From: Pseudomonadota bacterium
GTDB taxonomy: Bacteria > Pseudomonadota > Gammaproteobacteria > Burkholderiales > Nitrosomonadaceae
DNA length: 9,036 nucleotides
Assembly: GCA_018240935.1 (NCBI GenBank)
Contig: JAFEEV010000014.1
Coordinates: 1 to 9,036, forward strand
Direction: 5' to 3'
Each line of letters starts with the position of its first letter. Within the stretch, counting starts at the first letter, position 1. Below the pieces are notes generated by a model. That model made no database searches. It saw nothing but the letters and a program-made list of their open reading frames with translations, and had not been told where the DNA came from. Shown here piece after piece: positions 7,223 through 9,036 of the stretch. The position numbers were made by a program, and so were the translations under genes.

Positions 7223-7362
7223 GGAAGCTCTGAAAAACTACTGCGCTCGATCATGCTGTGTTGAAATCAGACTCAAAATGCTCATTTGCATCTCATAAAC
7301 TGCGCTTTTTCATCTGATTTCGCCTTGCCTGACCGGCGCTCGCACCCTTTTTCAGAGCTTCC
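7223..7362 (-). mobile_element. 140-bp MITE, left copy, flanked by TTAA
   Basis: The element starts GGAAGCTCTGAAAAA and ends with the exact reverse complement (15-bp terminal inverted repeats). TTAA occurs directly outside both ends (7219-7222 and 7363-7366), a candidate 4-bp target duplication. It is the reverse complement of the copy at 8897-9036, with 9 mismatches in 140 bases by hand alignment and no gaps. The two halves are imperfectly complementary throughout, including GAAATCAG and its complement. The central stem is weaker here than in the right copy (one A-C mismatch and one G-T pair). It encodes no transposase. The ends and the YTAR-type target resemble IS5-family elements, so I infer that an IS5-type transposase moves it. 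It abuts the acyltransferase stop codon and could end transcription of that operon. Strand is given relative to the right copy. Confidence 0.85.
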
Positions 7363-7383
7363 TTAAATATACCGACTCTTGAT

Positions 7384-7411
7384 TTATCAACGCGCGCTTT
7401 GTGGCTATAAT
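7384..7411 (+). promoter_or_regulatory. Likely sigma-70 promoter of the outer-membrane protein gene
   Basis: A perfect TATAAT (7406-7411) is preceded 16 bp upstream by TTATCA (7384-7389; 4 of 6 -35 bases). The predicted leader is about 70-120 nt depending on which start codon is used. The promoter begins 22 bp outside the left MITE, so the gene does not depend on the element for transcription. Confidence 0.55.
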
Positions 7412-7540
7412 GAGCGCCCTGTTGAATTGGAGCGATTTCACACTCCCGCCGTTCGAAGACAAGAGATACAAACCGTTCCTCATTAACCCTTGAATCGCAC
7501 ACCGTCAATTAAATCGTTTTTAAACATACACCCCCGCCCC

Positions 7541-8896
7541 ATGCAAGGTCACCCGGTATATTCAAAATGGTTATTGCTAACCGTTGTCTGCTGTTTATTC
7601 TTTTTTCTCATGGATTCCGAGAATCTCTACGCCAACGGGCTGAGAAAATTCCTGGCATATAAAAAACTGGAATTCGGTGGCTGGATCCATGGCGGCGCCA
7701 CGTTCAACCCGGGTCAATCGGGCGGATTTAACGGTCCGGTCATTTTTGCCGATCAAGCCAACCGCTTTCAGCTAAACCAATTGAACCTGTTCATGCGCCG
7801 CCCGGTAGCATCCGCAGGCGATCAATGGGATTTCGGCGGACGCTTTGATTTCATGTTCGGCACCGATGCCATTTTTACTCAAGCCTTCGGCGTACCGGCG
7901 TTCGACGTCAATACCGGTCAACCCTTAAAAAGAAGCAACTGGGACCTTAATTTATGCTGCGCTTCCACGCGCACATACGGTATCGCCTTGCCGCAAGCAT
8001 TCTTGGAAGCTTATGTGCCGATCGGCAACGGCCTTAATATCAAGCTAGGTCATTTCTATACACCGACCGGTTTCGAAACCGTTCCGGCACCCGATAATTT
8101 CTTTTATACGCGCGCGTATACATTAAATATCGGTGAACCGTTCACGCACACCGGAGCGCTCTTCAATTACAACATCAATTCCACTTGGACGATTCTGGGC
8201 GGTCCGCTCACCGGCAGCGCCAACGGCGGGTGGGACGCAGGCTGGGATAAGCAGTTAGGAAATTGGAACGGCATTACCGGTTTTACCTGGACCAGCGACG
8301 ATACAGCGACCTCGTTCCATCTATCCGGCACTTATGGCAAAACTTCGGAACAAAGCAGCGAAATATGGGGATTTTATAATGTCGTGCTGCAACACAAGAT
8401 CACGCCGCGGACTCAGATAGTCCTGCACCATGTCTACGGTCATGCCGGCGGTGTTTTGCTGAACAATCTCAAATACGCCAACGTCGTCAAAGACGCCGAA
8501 TGGTTCAGCGCAATTGCGCATTTATATCACGACCTCACCGATAACGTATCGGTCGGCCTGCGCGGCGAATGGTTCCGCGATCAAGACGGCTTCCGCAATC
8601 CTTCGCCGTTCCGCGTGGCAGCCGCCACCACCAACGTCAACGGCATACCCGTCAGTTACGCCGGCAACATCAACAGTGTCACGATCGCACCGGCCGATTA
8701 CTATAACTTCACTGCCGGATTCAACTGGAAAATAGCCAAAACATTTAAATCCCAATGGGACTTCATTAAGAAATTGAATGTCCGCTCAAATATTCGCTAC
8801 GACCGGGTTGATGCCTATAAAACCTCGGCTTACCGGCCGTTTTCCGGCAATAAGGATCAAATTTTATTTTCGCTGGATTTCGTCTTACCGTTTTAG
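7541..8896 (+). CDS. Outer-membrane beta-barrel porin-like protein (OmpL-like / BBP2 type)
   Basis: From ATG 7541 the product has 451 residues. A signal peptide is visible: KWLLLTVVCCLFFFLM forms the hydrophobic core, with likely cleavage after NLYA (residue 31). The mature part has alternating polar/hydrophobic strands rich in G, N, W, Y and F, and ends LFSLDFVLPF with a C-terminal phenylalanine, the usual sign of an outer-membrane barrel. The segment FYTPTGFETVPAPDNFFYTR (about 187-206) and the following PFTHTGALFNY resemble OmpL-like porins (PF07642 type). A two-cysteine motif (LCCAS) lies about residue 140. An upstream TTG at 7490 in the same frame would add 17 residues; neither start has a clear Shine-Dalgarno, and I prefer the ATG because it gives a normal signal peptide. 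The transported solute is unknown. The gene stands alone, bracketed by inverted MITEs, and its TAG stop (8894-8896) touches the right one. Confidence 0.8.
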   Translation: MQGHPVYSKWLLLTVVCCLFFFLMDSENLYANGLRKFLAYKKLEFGGWIHGGATFNPGQSGGFNGPVIFADQANRFQLNQLNLFMRRPVASAGDQWDFGGRFDFMFGTDAIFTQAFGVPAFDVNTGQPLKRSNWDLNLCCASTRTYGIALPQAFLEAYVPIGNGLNIKLGHFYTPTGFETVPAPDNFFYTRAYTLNIGEPFTHTGALFNYNINSTWTILGGPLTGSANGGWDAGWDKQLGNWNGITGFTWTSDDTATSFHLSGTYGKTSEQSSEIWGFYNVVLQHKITPRTQIVLHHVYGHAGGVLLNNLKYANVVKDAEWFSAIAHLYHDLTDNVSVGLRGEWFRDQDGFRNPSPFRVAAATTNVNGIPVSYAGNINSVTIAPADYYNFTAGFNWKIAKTFKSQWDFIKKLNVRSNIRYDRVDAYKTSAYRPFSGNKDQILFSLDFVLPF

Positions 8897-9036
8897 GGAA
8901 GCTCTGAAAAAGGTAGCGAGCGACGGTCAGGCAAGGCGAAATCAGATAAAAAAGCGCAGTTTACAAGATGTAAATGAGCATTTTGAGTCTGATTTCAACA
9001 CAGTATGACCGAGCGCAGTAGTTTTTCAGAGCTTCC
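8897..9036 (+). mobile_element. 140-bp MITE, right copy, preceded by TTAG
   Basis: This is the second copy, inverted relative to 7223-7362, the same length, with identical 15-bp ends. It folds almost symmetrically: terminal stem, a loosely paired part, GAAATCAGA with its complement, and a central TTTAC/GTAAA stem around a 5-nt loop at 8965-8969. The left flank TTAG (8893-8896) fits a YTAR target and contains the TAG stop of the porin gene. The window ends at the last base of the element, so the right-hand duplication cannot be seen. A plus-strand frame through it would give the peptide REALKKVASDGQARRNQ..., which is a by-product of the repeat and not a gene. Confidence 0.85.

Noticed and set aside
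7223..7362. CRISPR repeat or integron attC site
   Set aside because: Only two copies 1.5 kb apart, no regular spacers and no recombinase; the inverted ends and flanking TTAA fit a transposon-derived element better.
7223..9036. A true composite transposon carrying the porin gene
   Set aside because: Not adopted as the main reading: no transposase is present, and the left copy has TTAA on its inner as well as its outer side, which fits independent insertion.

Overview
The window looks like chromosomal DNA of a betaproteobacterium, most likely of the Nitrosomonas/Nitrosomonadales type. This placement rests on three things: the gene order (ispB divergent from rplU-rpmA, followed by obgE and proB; a PP0621-like protein followed by pilS), the protein character, and a short interspersed element that I associate from memory with that group. 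No search was run, so the placement is an inference. Most of the window is conserved core genome. The accessory part is the right end (about 7220-9036).

Layout. Positions 1-1729 (minus strand) hold a small zinc-ribbon-like membrane protein (PP0621 type), then a PilS-like sensor histidine kinase that runs off the left edge. Positions 1730-1964 are AT-rich and non-coding, with a cluster of three short perfect inverted repeats just upstream of that minus-strand pair. Positions 1965-2126 hold a doubtful 53-codon ORF that overlaps the 3' end of ispB. Positions 2110-3078 (minus) are ispB, a long-chain polyprenyl diphosphate synthase for the quinone tail. The 3079-3227 gap carries divergent promoters. 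Then come rplU (L21) and rpmA (L27), closed by a rho-independent terminator at 3833-3863. Next is a tightly packed run of obgE, proB and a membrane acyltransferase-like gene (HGSNAT_cat/DUF1624 type). obgE and proB overlap by 7 nt and proB is 20 nt from the third gene. No terminator is visible inside this run.

The right end is the unusual part. Two 140-bp elements lie in inverted orientation on either side of a single outer-membrane beta-barrel gene (OmpL-like/BBP2 type). They are about 94 % identical by hand alignment. Each begins and ends with the same perfect 15-bp terminal inverted repeat and can fold on itself over its full length around a short central loop. The left copy is flanked by TTAA on both sides, a candidate 4-bp target duplication. 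The right copy is preceded by TTAG, and its right flank lies outside the window. Both copies start at the base after the stop codon of the upstream gene, so the TAA or TAG stop is part of the inferred YTAR target. I read them as non-autonomous MITEs, probably moved by an IS5-type transposase. They leave the coding sequences intact and put a long RNA hairpin directly behind each gene.

No tRNA, rRNA, CRISPR array, full-length insertion sequence or recognisable new defence system was seen. The most interesting signal is the MITE pair, its stop-codon placement, and its bracketing of the outer-membrane gene.
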